DNA of 64,000 nt, taken from a virus. Positions 56,878 through 63,325 of the stretch are shown here, in pieces (the stretch's first letter is position 1; each line of letters begins with the position of its first letter). The stretch lies in IMG/VR virus record IMGVR_UViG_3300023184_000048, positions 52,742 through 116,741 of that record, one strand, 5' to 3'. The position numbers were made by a program, and so were the translations under genes. The notes under the pieces are model-generated. The model was given only the letters and a program-made list of their open reading frames with translations, searched no databases and was not told where the DNA came from.

Positions 56878-57069
56878 ATGGAAACTCTTGAAGAAAAGTA
56901 TGAGGATTATACGGATGAAGAACTTTGTAAAGAATGGAATCGTCTGGAAACTTTGAAGTTATCCGATTGGGTCGAAACAAAGATGGATTATGTTGAATCA
57001 TTACTTAAGAGTAGAGGTGTGATTGCTTGGAATTATAAGGGTGAAATCACCCAAAGAGACAGAGATTAA
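56878..57069 (+). CDS. Small acidic protein
   Basis: 63 residues (ETLEEKYEDYTDEELCKEWN). Stop in the module. Function unknown. Confidence 0.7.
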   Translation: METLEEKYEDYTDEELCKEWNRLETLKLSDWVETKMDYVESLLKSRGVIAWNYKGEITQRDRD

Positions 57070-57084
57070 AAACTAGAATATAAT
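57065..57084 (+). promoter_or_regulatory. Promoter module, -10 TATAAT
   Basis: Consensus module but +10 to the 57094 gene; TAA ends the 56878 gene. Confidence 0.8.
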
Positions 57085-57093
57085 ACTACTATC

Positions 57094-57291
57094 ATGAAAC
57101 CATTTAATAAAAACGAACTTGAATCTTGTAAGACTATGGGTGATGCGTTTGATTTCTTTCGAAATATCGAAACTTCTGGTATTCAAAACTTTATCAAAGC
57201 CTTGGAAAATGCCAAAGAATATGTTGATATTACAATGAGGGATGAAAGTTTCCTTGGTTATGCTAAAGCTGAACTTCGTTATCGTTTATGA
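57094..57291 (+). CDS. Small helical protein
   Basis: 65 residues (NKNELESCKTMGDAFDFFRN). ATGA overlap with the next gene. Confidence 0.7.
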   Translation: MKPFNKNELESCKTMGDAFDFFRNIETSGIQNFIKALENAKEYVDITMRDESFLGYAKAELRYRL

Positions 57292-57473
57292 AATGTTTTA
57301 TCATTGTAATTTCTCCAACTGTTGATGGTTTGGATGTTCAAGAGTATCATGAACTTGCTACTCGTAAACAATTCAAATCTTATAAAGAAGCTTGGGATTA
57401 TACTTCTTTCTATGCTGAAAGTGTGAGGGATCGGGTGATTATTGTTGAGTGTCACCTTGGTCTTACCTATTAA
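57288..57473 (+). CDS. Small hypothetical protein
   Basis: 61 residues, alternating hydrophobic (KCFIIVISPTVDGLDVQEYH; VRDRVIIVECHLGLTY). Function unknown. Confidence 0.7.
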   Translation: MKCFIIVISPTVDGLDVQEYHELATRKQFKSYKEAWDYTSFYAESVRDRVIIVECHLGLTY

Positions 57474-57474
57474 A

Positions 57475-57497
57475 TTAAAAATAAACAAAACAAAAAT
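57475..57497 (+). promoter_or_regulatory. Variant A-rich promoter-like element
   Basis: ATTAAAAATAAACAAAACAA directly before the 57498 gene; same word as at 51015 and no clear -10. Confidence 0.45.
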
Positions 57498-57809
57498 ATG
57501 AAAACTGTTGTAAAAACTCTAGTGCCTTCCGATCAAACTCTTGTTGAAGATGTCAACGAGCGTAAATATTATGGATTTATGCTTGCTCATAGTTCTCCCG
57601 GACTGATTATTAAAGATAATTATCATGGCGAGGCGAAATATATGAGTATGTTTTTCTTTGATATCACAAGAGGTAATAAGTGGGGCAGGTCTTCGACTCT
57701 GAAAGAATGTATCAATCATCTTCTTTCTCATGATAATAAACATAATCCACCACAAGTATTTGAATTTAATACTTATAAAGAATTATTCAAATGGGCTTCA
57801 GAGCAATGA
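57498..57809 (+). CDS. Hypothetical protein
   Basis: 103 residues, beta-rich (YYGFMLAHSSPGLIIKDNYH; KYMSMFFFDITRGNKWG). Function unknown. Confidence 0.7.
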   Translation: MKTVVKTLVPSDQTLVEDVNERKYYGFMLAHSSPGLIIKDNYHGEAKYMSMFFFDITRGNKWGRSSTLKECINHLLSHDNKHNPPQVFEFNTYKELFKWASEQ

Positions 57810-57828
57810 TTAAAAACTAGGTTACAAT
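57809..57828 (+). promoter_or_regulatory. Promoter module, -10 TACAAT
   Basis: ACTAGGT variant; +7 to the SprT-like gene. Confidence 0.8.
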
Positions 57829-57834
57829 AATGAC

Positions 57835-58389
57835 ATGATGAAAGAAAAGATCCTTGCTAAAGTCGAAGAAAGTTTTCTTAAAGCCGAAGCTTATTATGGT
57901 CGCACTTTTCCAAGACCTAATGTTATCTTTAAAAGGAATGGAACTTGTGCTGGTTATGCTACAAGAGATTGTAAGACTCTGATGTTTCAACTGGATCTTG
58001 CGGAACATCATGAAGAGGATTTTATCCTTAACACTGTCCCGCATGAAGTTGCTCACAATATCCAATTTCATCTTTATCCTCGGAGTAAGGGTCATGGATA
58101 TGAATGGAAAAGTATCATGACAAGGGTTATGCGTATTCCTGCGGATCGTTGCCATTCTTATGATACAAGTGTTACTAAGACTAAAAAGCAAGGGACTCAT
58201 ACTTATACTTGTGGATGCAATACCATCTTTAATCTGTCAACCACTCTTCATAATAAGATTCTCAAGGGTCAAAATCGTCGGTGTCTGAAGTGTCATAGTC
58301 GTATCTTTCTCAAGTCTGATACTGCTGAAAGTCTCTTGAAACAAATGGAAGAGATTCAAAACAAACTTAACAATAAAAAAGTATCATGA
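57835..58389 (+). CDS. SprT-like zinc metalloprotease
   Basis: 184 residues. PHEVAHNIQFH (His70-Glu71-x-x-His74) and GHGYEWKSIM (His87, third ligand) define the SprT/Spartan fold. C-terminal CGC and CLKC (residues about 125-160) form its zinc ribbon. Phage SprT proteins may remove DNA-protein crosslinks. Overlaps the next gene (ATGA). Confidence 0.88.
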   Translation: MMKEKILAKVEESFLKAEAYYGRTFPRPNVIFKRNGTCAGYATRDCKTLMFQLDLAEHHEEDFILNTVPHEVAHNIQFHLYPRSKGHGYEWKSIMTRVMRIPADRCHSYDTSVTKTKKQGTHTYTCGCNTIFNLSTTLHNKILKGQNRRCLKCHSRIFLKSDTAESLLKQMEEIQNKLNNKKVS

Positions 58390-58547
58390 AAACTTGGGTA
58401 AAGGCTGGTAAACATGGTTGGATTGATGTTGATGATACTAAATTCATTGATATTAGCGAAGATATGTATGGGAGGGATGAATATACCTTCGAATACAAAG
58501 GTGAAGAATATACCTCAAATGTTGTGAGTGGCTCTCGACCGGGATAA
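58386..58547 (+). CDS. Small acidic hypothetical protein
   Basis: 53 residues (MKTWVKAGKHGWIDVDDTKF, ending SGSRPG), ATGA overlap with the SprT gene. Function unknown. Confidence 0.65.
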   Translation: MKTWVKAGKHGWIDVDDTKFIDISEDMYGRDEYTFEYKGEEYTSNVVSGSRPG

Positions 58548-58551
58548 ATTC

Positions 58552-58571
58552 ATTAAAAACTAAAGTAATAT
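58552..58571 (+). promoter_or_regulatory. Promoter module, -10 TAATAT
   Basis: ACTAAAG variant; +7 to the 58578 gene. Confidence 0.75.
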
Positions 58572-58577
58572 ACTCAT

Positions 58578-58985
58578 ATGTTCAAAGCCACACAAAATAA
58601 AGGATTCTGTATTAAATTTGAAAATGGTATAGAAGTATCAATCCAATTTGGAAATGGTAATTATTGCGAAAATCGTTCCAAGGAGAATAATAATGTTATT
58701 ACTTCTTGTGTGAATGCCGAAGTAATGGCTTATGATGAAGATCATAATGTTATTCTTGAACCTCAAGGATGGAAAACTCCTGAAGAAGTATTAGAATTGT
58801 TGAATGATCTTTCATCCCGTATGAGTAAGAAGGAAAAATACCTTAATGAAATTTGGCATAAGGGTTATGATCAAGGTGAGAATGCCAATGATTATAAAGA
58901 TATTATAAATCCTTATAATGAAGAGGATGAAGAACATGGTTCCTTTGCATCTGGTGTATATTCTGGATGGAAGGATAACAATTAA
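58578..58985 (+). CDS. Conserved phage protein
   Basis: 135 residues. GFCIKFENGIEVSIQFGNGN, YCENR and VITSCVNAEVMAYDE belong to a small phage beta family; the C-terminal helix carries an acidic patch. Function unknown. Confidence 0.75.
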   Translation: MFKATQNKGFCIKFENGIEVSIQFGNGNYCENRSKENNNVITSCVNAEVMAYDEDHNVILEPQGWKTPEEVLELLNDLSSRMSKKEKYLNEIWHKGYDQGENANDYKDIINPYNEEDEEHGSFASGVYSGWKDNN

Positions 58986-59000
58986 AAACTAAAGTAAAAT
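58981..59000 (+). promoter_or_regulatory. Promoter module, -10 TAAAAT
   Basis: ACTAAAG variant; +7 to the 59007 gene; TAA ends the 58578 gene. Confidence 0.8.
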
Positions 59001-59006
59001 AAACGT

Positions 59007-59333
59007 ATGACAAGTCCTGAAGTTCTGGTAAAGATTAAACTTTCAATCGATGGTATTATTGAAAAAAGATTTAATACTTGTGAAGAGGCATGGGCATGGG
59101 AAAGAGAAATTAAACGTTATCATACTCACAGGAGAAGTATTAAGGATAGACAATTTGTATGGTGGTCATTTTATGTTGGATGCACTTGTCGTGGCAATAC
59201 TTATGGTGGTTATCTTAGAGGAAGTGAATATTCTCGCGGTGCTGAAAGTCTTGAAATGTCCAAAGTATCTGAAAGATACATTGCTAGTAAAAGAAGTAAT
59301 TGGACCTACCCAAGTGAATTGATTAAAAACTAA
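59007..59333 (+). CDS. Hypothetical protein
   Basis: 108 residues, basic and aromatic (EAWAWEREIKRYHTHRRSIK). C-terminal LIKN* from the module. Function unknown. Confidence 0.7.
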   Translation: MTSPEVLVKIKLSIDGIIEKRFNTCEEAWAWEREIKRYHTHRRSIKDRQFVWWSFYVGCTCRGNTYGGYLRGSEYSRGAESLEMSKVSERYIASKRSNWTYPSELIKN

Positions 59334-59341
59334 AGTAAAAT
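59322..59341 (+). promoter_or_regulatory. Promoter module, -10 TAAAAT
   Basis: ACTAAAG variant; +7 to the 59348 gene; TAA ends the 59007 gene. Confidence 0.8.
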
Positions 59342-59347
59342 AATCTT

Positions 59348-59605
59348 ATGAAAACCACTGAAATGATTCTTCCTACTTGGATGGCTTCAAGTCTTATTAA
59401 TGGAGATATGTCTGGAACCAATGATGAAGAAGCTGATAAAATTGATGATCTTCTTCTTTATGTGAATGAACATAATCTTGGTGAATGTGTGGATGTTTCG
59501 GATGATTCTAGTTTCTATAATCGTCCTCCTATTGATAGTATTTTAGCCTATGGCGAAACATTGGGTGGTGATTATTCGACTTATACTTTTCTCAGCAATG
59601 GTTGA
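59348..59605 (+). CDS. Small acidic protein
   Basis: 85 residues; ILPTWMASSLINGDMSGTND and acidic middle. The pattern recurs in phage proteins with a C-terminal YTFLSNG-like end. Function unknown. Confidence 0.7.
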   Translation: MKTTEMILPTWMASSLINGDMSGTNDEEADKIDDLLLYVNEHNLGECVDVSDDSSFYNRPPIDSILAYGETLGGDYSTYTFLSNG

Positions 59606-59622
59606 GTTGAATGATTGAATTG

Positions 59623-59642
59623 ATTAAAAACTAAAGTAAAAT
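59623..59642 (+). promoter_or_regulatory. Promoter module, -10 TAAAAT
   Basis: ACTAAAG variant; +7 to the 59649 gene. Confidence 0.8.
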
Positions 59643-59648
59643 AAACGT

Positions 59649-59954
59649 ATGACAAAGGATCAACAAAACGCTATCAACTTTAAGAATGAGTGCAATCAAC
59701 TCGGATGGAACTATAATGTTCATGGTTCCATCGTGACTATCACTAAAAGTTTTACTCCCGGTGATAAGAATGGTTTTTGCGACTGTGATGGTGAATACTA
59801 TTCAATTCTTTCTCTTGCACCTTTAAAGGGTGGAAGTATCTGGGGAACTGATGGTGGTGGTATTGGTGGAATGTCTGCACTTAATTCTGGATTCTTTAAG
59901 ATGAATAAGTCCGGTAGTGGTAAAAGATTCCTTAATGAGTTGGCCAAACTCTGA
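59649..59954 (+). CDS. Conserved small phage protein
   Basis: 101 residues. NECNQLGWNYNVHGSIVTIT, FCDCDGEYYSIL, WGTDGGGIGGMSALNSG and FFKMNKSGSGKRFL form a recurrent phage family, Gly-rich. Function unknown. Confidence 0.78.
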   Translation: MTKDQQNAINFKNECNQLGWNYNVHGSIVTITKSFTPGDKNGFCDCDGEYYSILSLAPLKGGSIWGTDGGGIGGMSALNSGFFKMNKSGSGKRFLNELAKL

Positions 59955-59957
59955 TTG

Positions 59958-59977
59958 ATTAAAAACTAAAATATAAT
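59958..59977 (+). promoter_or_regulatory. Promoter module, -10 TATAAT
   Basis: ACTAAAA variant with the older -10, isolated among TAAAAT copies; +7 to the 59984 gene. Confidence 0.8.
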
Positions 59978-59983
59978 AAACGT

Positions 59984-60223
59984 ATGAGCAACAAGAACAT
60001 CGCTAAACTCTGGATCAATCAAACTAAACCCTTTGCCAAAGGTTCAAACTTTTTCTTCGAGGGAACTAAGATTTATTCTTATGGTTATCATTTTCTAATC
60101 GCTGAAATCGTTGGTGATAAAGTTATCTTTAATACTGAAAAGTATTCACAATCAACTTCCAAACATCAAAGTATTGTAAAAATGGCAATCTCTGGAAGTG
60201 GATTGACCTTGGAATATAAGTAA
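59984..60223 (+). CDS. Small hypothetical protein
   Basis: 79 residues, beta-rich (GTKIYSYGYHFLIAEIVGDK). Function unknown. Confidence 0.7.
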   Translation: MSNKNIAKLWINQTKPFAKGSNFFFEGTKIYSYGYHFLIAEIVGDKVIFNTEKYSQSTSKHQSIVKMAISGSGLTLEYK

Positions 60224-60251
60224 TAAACCTCAAAAACAAGAGGGAATATTC

Positions 60252-60271
60252 ATTAAAAACTAGGTTAAAAT
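60252..60271 (+). promoter_or_regulatory. Promoter module, -10 TAAAAT
   Basis: ACTAGGT variant; +14 to the 60285 gene, giving a short leader. Confidence 0.75.
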
Positions 60272-60284
60272 ATAAACGTAACCA

Positions 60285-60515
60285 ATGACAAGTAACCTTT
60301 CAAATAAAATCGCCAAAAGTATTAGTAATCTCTCTCCAATGGAAAGGGATAAAATCATCCAAAGCATTCAAAGAATGAATGGAAAGATTACCTATTCCAA
60401 TCAGGATTTTGACAATGAACAATATCTGTCACAAGATTTGTATAAAGCTTGCAAAGACGATCAACCTTTAATGTATGAGGATACCGAACAAAGTATCTAT
60501 GGATTTGCAAAGTAA
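60285..60515 (+). CDS. Small hypothetical protein
   Basis: 76 residues, helical start (SNLSNKIAKSISNLSPMERD). Function unknown. Confidence 0.65.
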   Translation: MTSNLSNKIAKSISNLSPMERDKIIQSIQRMNGKITYSNQDFDNEQYLSQDLYKACKDDQPLMYEDTEQSIYGFAK

Positions 60516-60520
60516 TCTCC

Positions 60521-60540
60521 ATTAAAAACTAAAGTAAAAT
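60521..60540 (+). promoter_or_regulatory. Promoter module, -10 TAAAAT
   Basis: ACTAAAG variant; +7 to the 60547 gene. Confidence 0.8.
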
Positions 60541-60546
60541 ACTTAC

Positions 60547-60696
60547 ATGAACATCTTCGAAACCTATCTAAAGTTTACTGATCGTAATGGTAATGAGACT
60601 TTTGTTTCAATCTATCAGTATACTCAAGAGCATCAAGATACCTATCAAGATGATATGTCTGAGGTTCTTTTTAACTCTGAATTTGAGCCAATTTGA
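60547..60696 (+). CDS. Small hypothetical protein
   Basis: 49 residues (MNIFETYLKFTDRNGNETFV, ending NSEFEPI), found through the +7 promoter. Its stop TGA is inside the first of two tandem hairpins. Confidence 0.65.
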   Translation: MNIFETYLKFTDRNGNETFVSIYQYTQEHQDTYQDDMSEVLFNSEFEPI

Positions 60697-60752
60697 GCAA
60701 TAATCTGCTCAAAATACATAATAATGACCTAAAGTGAGCAACTTTCTGCTCA
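60693..60752 (+). repeat. Two tandem near-identical hairpins
   Basis: TTGAGCA-ataatc-TGCTCAA (60693-60712) and TGAGCA-actttc-TGCTCA (60735-60752), same stem with different loops, each followed by AAATA. Possible RNA-processing or protein-binding sites, or tandem weak terminators. Confidence 0.65.
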
Positions 60753-60779
60753 AAATAATAATGTGTAAAGTTCATGAAA

Positions 60780-60817
60780 CCCTTATAAAACAAGGAAAGT
60801 AATGATAGAGATAAGGG
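60780..60817 (+). other. Inverted repeat in noncoding gap
   Basis: CCCTTAT (60780-60786) pairs with ATAAGGG (60811-60817). Together with the tandem hairpins it fills the 167-nt gap before the 60864 gene; no coding frame seen. Confidence 0.4.
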
Positions 60818-60834
60818 AATAGCAAGAAAGATAC

Positions 60835-60854
60835 ATTAAAAACTAGATTAGAAT
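60835..60854 (+). promoter_or_regulatory. Promoter module, -10 TAGAAT
   Basis: First ACTAGATTAGAAT copy; +10 to the 60864 gene. Confidence 0.75.
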
Positions 60855-60863
60855 ATACTTACG

Positions 60864-61406
60864 ATGAAACCAATTACAAATTTGTTGAATGAAGTTGAAT
60901 TTAATAAACTTACACGTAATCAAAAACGTGTAAAGATTGCAGAAGATGTGATTTTTCGTATCTTTGCTGAAAATCTTATCGAAAGTAATGGTAGTATTCT
61001 TGGAGGTAATATTAAAGAAATTGTCGAGGAAGTTCCTCTGAAAGAAGCTATTAATAATACTTCATGTGAAGTATGTGCAAGAGGTGCAATTATGTGTTCT
61101 TGGATTGGTAATTTTAATAAAGTTACTTGGAATGATATTGATCCTTTATATCGTAGAATGATTGATTATAGTTCCAAAGGTTTCCCCCCACAATTACTCG
61201 AAGTATTTGATCAGGAAATGCTTGACAATATTGAAGCAGCATTTGAGCATTCTACTTTCGAATGGCATTATGATCACAATGAAACACAAAAGTATGTGGA
61301 TGCTTTTGAAAGATATGATGATGAAGAGGATGAATACATTGGAACTCCCATTGTTTTACTCATGGAATGGATCATCAAGAACAATGGTGATTTTCCCCTC
61401 CCATAA
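60864..61406 (+). CDS. Conserved phage protein with CxxC
   Basis: 180 residues. LTRNQKRVKIAEDVIFRI, then SCEVCARGAIMCSWIGNFN (Cys pairs) and EWHYDHNETQKY. This layout is common in large phages. Function unknown. Confidence 0.78.
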   Translation: MKPITNLLNEVEFNKLTRNQKRVKIAEDVIFRIFAENLIESNGSILGGNIKEIVEEVPLKEAINNTSCEVCARGAIMCSWIGNFNKVTWNDIDPLYRRMIDYSSKGFPPQLLEVFDQEMLDNIEAAFEHSTFEWHYDHNETQKYVDAFERYDDEEDEYIGTPIVLLMEWIIKNNGDFPLP

Positions 61407-61411
61407 CAATC

Positions 61412-61431
61412 ATTAAAAACTAGGTTAAAAT
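61412..61431 (+). promoter_or_regulatory. Promoter module, -10 TAAAAT
   Basis: ACTAGGT variant; +10 to the pilin-like gene. Confidence 0.75.
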
Positions 61432-61440
61432 ATTACTATC

Positions 61441-61572
61441 ATGAAAACAAACGGATTCACACTATTGGAATTGATTCTTGGAATCTTTATTGGTTTGGTC
61501 GGAATTACAGTTATCTTGTATGTCATTACATGGATCATAGTTCTTTATCACTTCATTACCAAATTCTGGTGA
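61441..61572 (+). CDS. Type IV pilin-like micropeptide
   Basis: 43 residues. The start MKTNGFTLLELILGIFIGLV is a textbook prepilin leader: short basic lead, Gly before Phe (cleavage G|FTLLE), Glu5 of the mature protein, then a long hydrophobic helix to the end. No globular pilin domain follows. It could be processed by host prepilin peptidase and enter or poison the host pilus/secretion machinery. Chance resemblance is possible because the protein is so short. Confidence 0.7.
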   Translation: MKTNGFTLLELILGIFIGLVGITVILYVITWIIVLYHFITKFW

Positions 61573-61574
61573 TC

Positions 61575-61594
61575 ATTAAAAACTAGGTTAAAAT
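61575..61594 (+). promoter_or_regulatory. Promoter module, -10 TAAAAT
   Basis: ACTAGGT variant; +10 to the 61604 gene. Confidence 0.75.
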
Positions 61595-61603
61595 ACTACT
61601 ATC

Positions 61604-61810
61604 ATGAAGCTCAAACAATACATCGGTAATACAATCTACATCGTCAATGATAACTATTTTGCTGATGGATTCTTTGGAAAACTTGATATCATTCAAAGTA
61701 GATCGGGAGAGTTCTATAATTATCTTGTCAATGGTGTTCAATTCTTTGATAGTGATATTATCAATATTGACAACGAATGTGTTGGTGATATACTTGTGAC
61801 TCTGAAGTAA
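61604..61810 (+). CDS. Small hypothetical protein
   Basis: 68 residues, beta-rich (KLKQYIGNTIYIVNDNYFAD). Function unknown. Confidence 0.7.
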   Translation: MKLKQYIGNTIYIVNDNYFADGFFGKLDIIQSRSGEFYNYLVNGVQFFDSDIINIDNECVGDILVTLK

Positions 61811-61820
61811 TACTTATAAA

Positions 61821-61897
61821 GGACATGTAGCTCAGTCGGATAGAGCAAAAATTTTCTAAATTTTAGGTCATTGGTTCGATCCCAATCATGTCCACCA
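61821..61897 (+). tRNA. tRNA-Arg (anticodon UCU)
   Basis: Complete cloverleaf: acceptor GGACATG/CATGTCC, D arm GCTC/GAGC, anticodon stem AAAAT/ATTTT with loop TTTCTAA (UCU), T arm ATTGG-TTCGATC-CCAAT, CCA encoded. Reads AGA, a codon heavily used here. Confidence 0.95.
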
Positions 61898-61908
61898 ATT
61901 TTCAAATC

Positions 61909-61928
61909 ATTAAAAACTAGATTAAAAT
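61909..61928 (+). promoter_or_regulatory. Promoter module, -10 TAAAAT
   Basis: ACTAGAT variant; +10 to the Cys-repeat gene. Confidence 0.75.
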
Positions 61929-61937
61929 ACTACTATC

Positions 61938-62558
61938 ATGAATATCGAAACTAATAACTCTTGTAACTCTTGTAACTCTTGTAACTCTTGTAACTATTGT
62001 GACTATTGTGACTCTTGTGACTCTTGTAACTATTGTGACTATTGTGACTCTTGTTACTATTGTTACTCTTGTGACTCTTGTGACTCTTGTAACTCTTGTA
62101 ACTCTTGTAACTCTTGTAACTCTTGTGACTCTTGTAACTATTGTGACTCTTGTGACTCTTGTGACTCTTGTTACCCTTGTTACTATTCAAAAAATCTTAA
62201 AATGACTGAATACAACACATTTTGTTGGTCTGAACAATACAATGATGATAAGTCATTCCAACAAAAACGTTATCGTATCTTTAATAAAGAGTATTCAAAA
62301 TCTGCATACGTAAAAATTACATCAAAGATTGAATCCATTATTCCTAATCCCAATAAACTGAAGTTATCAGAGTTTTGGAAAAAGATCACTCAGGATCAAA
62401 TCAAATCTATCATGAATATTGAAGATCTTGAATTTGATGTGGAAGGTTTTGAATATATCACTGGAATCAAGGTTCAAAAAGAACTTAGTGAAGTTGAAAA
62501 AGCTATTCAACTTTTGACCGAAAAAGGATTACTGAAGGATGGAAAGGTTCTCTTATAA
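61938..62558 (+). CDS. Protein with CxxC triplet-repeat domain
   Basis: 206 residues. Residues about 9-83 are an almost perfect array of three-residue units (S/Y-C-N/D), a Cys at every third position, about 25 units. A normal domain follows (KMTEYNTFCWSEQYNDDKSF; FNKEYSKSAYVKITSKIESI; EVEKAIQLLTEKGLLKDG). The Cys-rich array could bind metals or form a beta-solenoid. Repeat number is likely to change by slippage. Confidence 0.85.
   Translation: MNIETNNSCNSCNSCNSCNYCDYCDSCDSCNYCDYCDSCYYCYSCDSCDSCNSCNSCNSCNSCDSCNYCDSCDSCDSCYPCYYSKNLKMTEYNTFCWSEQYNDDKSFQQKRYRIFNKEYSKSAYVKITSKIESIIPNPNKLKLSEFWKKITQDQIKSIMNIEDLEFDVEGFEYITGIKVQKELSEVEKAIQLLTEKGLLKDGKVLL
61964..62187 (+). repeat. 9-bp minisatellite encoding the Cys triplets
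   Basis: Units of aactcttgt with gac, tac and tat/ctc variants, about 25 copies. The array is open in more than one frame on both strands. Confidence 0.9.
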
Positions 62559-62571
62559 ATTATAATACTCC

Positions 62572-62671
62572 CATTCTCAATAAGGATTAATTATTGATTG
62601 TTAACCCTAGAGCAAAACAACTTTATTTGTTGTAGGTATAAGGAATGATATAAATGTCCTTATTGAGAATG
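62572..62671 (+). ncRNA. Structured RNA with 15-bp closing stem
   Basis: CATTCTCAATAAGGA (62572-62586) pairs perfectly with TCCTTATTGAGAATG (62657-62671). Inside is ACAAC-tttattt-GTTGT (62617-62633), extended by ACC/GGT. Confidence 0.7.
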
Positions 62672-62675
62672 ATTG

Positions 62676-62695
62676 ATTAAAAACTAGATTAAAAT
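62676..62695 (+). promoter_or_regulatory. Promoter module, -10 TAAAAT
   Basis: ACTAGAT variant; +10 to the 62705 gene. Confidence 0.75.
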
Positions 62696-62704
62696 ACTCA
62701 TATC

Positions 62705-62872
62705 ATGAACGGTTACAAAGCATTTTACAAAGGAAAGTCAATCGAAATTTATGCCAATACTTCTTATGGGGCGCAACAATTAGCAGCAAAACAATTCAAG
62801 GCTAAAAAGTCTTACGATGTGACAGTCGTTCTTTGTGAGAAAGGAGAAGAGCAAGTGTTTCATACTGCCTGA
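62705..62872 (+). CDS. Conserved small phage protein
   Basis: 55 residues (MNGYKAFYKGKSIEIYANTS, YGAQQLAAKQFKAKKSYDVT). This pattern is common in T4-like and other phages as an uncharacterised short protein. Well supported by the promoter. Confidence 0.75.
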   Translation: MNGYKAFYKGKSIEIYANTSYGAQQLAAKQFKAKKSYDVTVVLCEKGEEQVFHTA

Positions 62873-62883
62873 TTGAATAACTT

Positions 62884-62951
62884 TCAGATTAAGGACATTT
62901 CATCTTGACATTACCACTGAGATATGTTAATATTGAATGTCCTTAATCTGA
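62884..62951 (+). ncRNA. Structured RNA with 16-bp closing stem
   Basis: TCAGATTAAGGACATT (62884-62899) pairs with AATGTCCTTAATCTGA (62936-62951). An inner helix pairs TTGACAT with ATGTTAA. The AATGTCCTTA strand is shared with the element at 62572-62671. Confidence 0.7.
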
Positions 62952-63017
62952 CTAATCGGGGAGAAGGATAATGATATTTATTTAATCAATCAGTTATGAT
63001 TTAAAACATAAACTAAT

Positions 63018-63092
63018 TGTCCCGTAGCTGAGAGGTTTTAGCACTTTCTTTATAAGGGAGAGACGTGGTTTCGATTACCACCGGGACTACCA
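63018..63092 (+). tRNA. tRNA-Ile (anticodon UAU)
   Basis: Acceptor GTCCCG/CGGGAC with a weak first pair, D stem GCT/AGC, anticodon stem CTTTC/GGGAG with loop TTTATAA (UAU), T arm GTGGT-TTCGATT-ACCAC, CCA encoded. Reads AUA. The +1 position could be 63019. Confidence 0.88.
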
Positions 63093-63100
63093 TTTTATTC

Positions 63101-63120
63101 ATTAAAAACTAGATTAGAAT
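63101..63120 (+). promoter_or_regulatory. Promoter module, -10 TAGAAT
   Basis: +10 to the 63130 gene. Confidence 0.75.
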
Positions 63121-63129
63121 ACACTTACA

Positions 63130-63300
63130 ATGAACTACAAAATTACAAATATTGATTGGGATACTGATGGAAACGTGGAAGATTTCAATTCACTTCCACA
63201 AGAAGTTATTGTAAGTGTTGCTGATGAGGATGATATTGCTGATGCACTTTCTGATGCTTATGGATGGTGTGTCAAGTCTTTTGAATCCACCCCAGCCTAA
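63130..63300 (+). CDS. Small acidic phage protein
   Basis: 56 residues (MNYKITNIDWDTDGNVEDFN; ADALSDAYGWCVKSFESTPA). Resembles short phage proteins with a DALSD-YGWCV end. Function unknown. Confidence 0.72.
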   Translation: MNYKITNIDWDTDGNVEDFNSLPQEVIVSVADEDDIADALSDAYGWCVKSFESTPA

Positions 63301-63319
63301 TTAAAAACTAGATTAGAAT
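63300..63319 (+). promoter_or_regulatory. Promoter module, -10 TAGAAT
   Basis: +7 to the 63326 gene. Confidence 0.78.
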
Positions 63320-63325
63320 AAGCGT

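Noticed and set aside
61964-62187. CRISPR array
   Set aside because: Units are 9 bp without spacers; this is a coding minisatellite.
61951-62190. Reverse-strand frame encoding K/S/H/Y/N repeats and a forward frame of V-T-L/I repeats
   Set aside because: Both are by-products of the 9-bp repeat lacking stops; they have no start signals, and the Cys-triplet frame has the promoter and a normal C-terminal domain.
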